Positions 16,224 to 17,531 of a stretch of 17,531 nt of DNA are shown one piece after another. The position numbers were made by a program, and so were the translations under genes. How positions within the stretch are numbered: position 1 is the first letter of the stretch; every line of letters starts with the position of its first letter. Origin of the DNA: Chitinophagales bacterium (GTDB taxonomy: Bacteria > Bacteroidota > Bacteroidia > Chitinophagales > UBA8649); contig JADHRO010000011.1 of assembly GCA_016777395.1 (NCBI GenBank), forward strand, positions 1 through 17,531. The letters are read 5' to 3'. A model generated the notes under the pieces. That model was not told the DNA's origin, did not search any database, and saw only the letters and a program-made list of their open reading frames with translations.

Positions 16224-16988
16224 ATGCAGTTAAATTTTAAAGTATTTGGCAGTGGAGAACCGCTCATTATACTTCATGGCTTATTGGGTTCATTGGATAA
16301 TTGGCAAAGCTTAGCAAAAAAGTATGCGGAGCATTTCACTGTTTATATTGTTGACTTAAGAAATCATGGGAAATCACCACACAGCGACGAGTTTTCATAT
16401 GAAGACATGGTAGAGGATTTACTTGAATTTTGCGAGACAAACTATATATTCAATTGTCACCTTCTTGGCCATAGTATGGGTGGTAAAGTCGCGATGCAAT
16501 TTGCAATAAACTATCCAGCATATATCGATAAATTAATTGTTGCAGATATTGCACCTGTGCAGTATGAGCCTGGGCATAATGAAATTTTTGAAGCCCTAAG
16601 CAAGGTTGATCTTTCCCTAATCATAAAACGAGAAGAGGTAGATCAAATCCTTCAAGAAAAAATAAGCAACTATGGTGTACGTCAATTTTTAATGAAAGGA
16701 TTAACCCGGGGTGAGGGAAACAAGTTTGAATGGAAATTTAATTTGACTGCGATTTGGGAAAACTACCAGAATATACTGAGCACATTTGAGGCAAGTGAGC
16801 CATTTGAAAAACCTAGCTTATTTGTTAGTGGAGGAAATTCAAGCTACGTTGATGCAAGTAATTTCTATATAATTGATCATTATTTTCCAAAGAATACCAA
16901 AGAAGTAATTGAAAATGTTGGGCATTGGTTACACGCAGAAAACCCAAAGGTCTTTTATGAAAAGACCTTTAATTTTCTTTCTAGCTAA
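16224..16988 (+). CDS. Alpha/beta-fold hydrolase, YbfF-like esterase
   Basis: The 254 residues carry the alpha/beta hydrolase signatures in order: the oxyanion HG in LHGLLGSLDNW (17-27), VDLRNHGKSPHSDEFSYEDM (43-62), nucleophile elbow GHSMGG with S84, VADIAP with D108, and GHWLHAE with H234. This spacing, with the acid after strand 6 at ADIAP, resembles YbfF-type esterases, which cleave short-chain acyl and thioester substrates in the cytoplasm. There is no signal peptide. The physiological substrate is not predictable from sequence. The ATG lies 4 bases after a -7 box. The final four bases overlap the stop of the convergent minus-strand gene, and a perfect hairpin lies inside the last coding stretch. 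Confidence 0.9.
   Translation: MQLNFKVFGSGEPLIILHGLLGSLDNWQSLAKKYAEHFTVYIVDLRNHGKSPHSDEFSYEDMVEDLLEFCETNYIFNCHLLGHSMGGKVAMQFAINYPAYIDKLIVADIAPVQYEPGHNEIFEALSKVDLSLIIKREEVDQILQEKISNYGVRQFLMKGLTRGEGNKFEWKFNLTAIWENYQNILSTFEASEPFEKPSLFVSGGNSSYVDASNFYIIDHYFPKNTKEVIENVGHWLHAENPKVFYEKTFNFLSS
16946..16970. terminator. Intragenic hairpin, likely bidirectional terminator of convergent genes
   Basis: AAAGGTCTTTT (16946-16956) and AAAAGACCTTT (16960-16970) form an 11-bp perfect stem with a 3-base ATG loop. It lies inside the hydrolase frame, coding for part of PKVFYEKTFNF, 15 bases before the stop codon. Downstream on the plus strand is AATTTTCTTT. On the minus strand, past the convergent gene's stop, it is followed by GGGTTTTC. 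The T-rich tails are imperfect, so termination strength is uncertain. Confidence 0.6.
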
Positions 16989-17531
16989 TTGTAAACTAAA
17001 CCTTGATTATTTTTGATCAAGTAAAAGGTCTTGTTCTTAATAATTTCTGAAGCGTCCATAACCATTTGAATGTCTGATGGAAATGGTAGGCCTTGACCTC
17101 CGATTATAGTTTTAGACTCTTTACTCAGTGCTGCTCTATTTCCTTGAAAAGTAGCAAAGTGATTTTTAAACACTAAGTTCTCTTGAAATGGAAATGATTG
17201 GAAGACATTACCGTTGGCGCGCATGTATGAAACTTCACCGTCAAGCATTCCAACTTTAGTTTGCTCAGTTTTGTAAACTGTGGCTGCAATTTCCTTATAC
17301 TTAGCTTCTGTGATGTCATTACCCAAACTATCCTTGGCAACGTTTCCATTTGCATCAAGCACATATTCAAAACCGTCCTGCACTGTTTTTTCATCAATGT
17401 ACGAAGAATTGTTCACCTGCTCTGGGCCAATATTAACTTGAAAAACAACAATATCTATGAAATAGTCAAAGGAGCTTTTTGCCTGATGATCCAAGTGATA
17501 TTTCGTCCAAATGGCATCAAGTGCTTGCTCG
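16985..17531 (-). CDS. Conserved-looking protein of unknown function, C-terminal part (5' end outside window)
   Basis: The frame is open to the right edge, so the gene begins beyond the window. About 181 residues are visible, starting EQALDAIWTKYHLDHQAKSS and ending FYLIKNNQGLVYN. It includes YFIDIVVFQVNIGPEQV, a hydrophilic DANGNVAKDSLGND stretch, a KYKEIAATVYKTEQTKVG strand pair and QGLPFPSDIQMVMDAS near the end. The alternating strands and asparagine/aspartate turns suggest a beta-rich, perhaps envelope-associated domain. It recalls Bacteroidota hypothetical proteins with a late FPSD motif, but I cannot name a family or function. Any signal peptide would be outside the window. A TTG at 17492-17494 is not the start, since coding continues upstream of it. 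The stop overlaps the convergent hydrolase stop. Confidence 0.75.
   Translation of the reverse strand, partial: EQALDAIWTKYHLDHQAKSSFDYFIDIVVFQVNIGPEQVNNSSYIDEKTVQDGFEYVLDANGNVAKDSLGNDITEAKYKEIAATVYKTEQTKVGMLDGEVSYMRANGNVFQSFPFQENLVFKNHFATFQGNRAALSKESKTIIGGQGLPFPSDIQMVMDASEIIKNKTFYLIKNNQGLVYN

Noticed and set aside
1..17531. CRISPR arrays, tRNA or rRNA genes, insertion sequences, phage genes
   Set aside because: I found no regularly spaced repeats, cloverleaf-like segments, transposase or integrase motifs, or compositional break on reading through both strands.

Overview
The window reads as ordinary chromosome from a low-G+C member of the Bacteroidota, most likely Flavobacteriales-like. Several features point there: TAnnTTTG-type -7 promoter boxes, A-rich leaders without Shine-Dalgarno sequences, atpD-atpC standing apart from the other ATP synthase genes, an AtpD with an extra segment, and a giant secreted protein ending in a gliding-motility/type IX secretion (T9SS) type B C-terminal domain. 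I see no rRNA, tRNA, CRISPR array, phage or insertion sequence.

Layout. Bases 1-2066 hold the 3' two-thirds of mfd (transcription-repair coupling factor) followed by a 34-codon lysine-rich mini-gene. priA (replication restart helicase) converges on it from the minus strand at 2172-4616. A 199-base divergent region separates priA from atpD-atpC (F1 beta and a shortened epsilon), which ends in a strong terminator. Next comes the accessory part of the window, 6765-13575. It contains a 1250-residue multidomain cell-surface protein, a 269-residue outer-membrane barrel protein of PorV/PorQ-like appearance, and a 737-residue protein with an N-terminal degenerate helix-hairpin-helix pair and a predicted beta-barrel. 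These three look like one operon, and the last two genes overlap. Two small cysteine-patterned lipoprotein genes follow (13679-14214), then a terminator, lepA (EF4), a reverse-strand coding-like remnant, an alpha/beta hydrolase of the YbfF type, and the 3' end of an unrecognised minus-strand gene that overlaps the hydrolase by four bases.

How it fits together. mfd, priA, lepA and atpDC are housekeeping genes. The 6.8-kb surface operon is the only candidate for a less described system. It may be a T9SS substrate encoded with an envelope partner, in the way SprB-type adhesins are encoded with SprF-type proteins, but with a PorV-like barrel in place of SprF. In the surface protein, two jelly-roll-like domains appear to be inserted inside repeat units at the equivalent place, just before the repeat's last conserved cysteine.

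Regulatory signals are mostly readable. priA, lepA and the hydrolase each have a perfect TAnnTTTG box ending only 4-7 bases before the ATG, which suggests leaderless or nearly leaderless transcripts. An 11-bp perfect hairpin lies inside the last codons of the hydrolase gene and may terminate both convergent transcripts.
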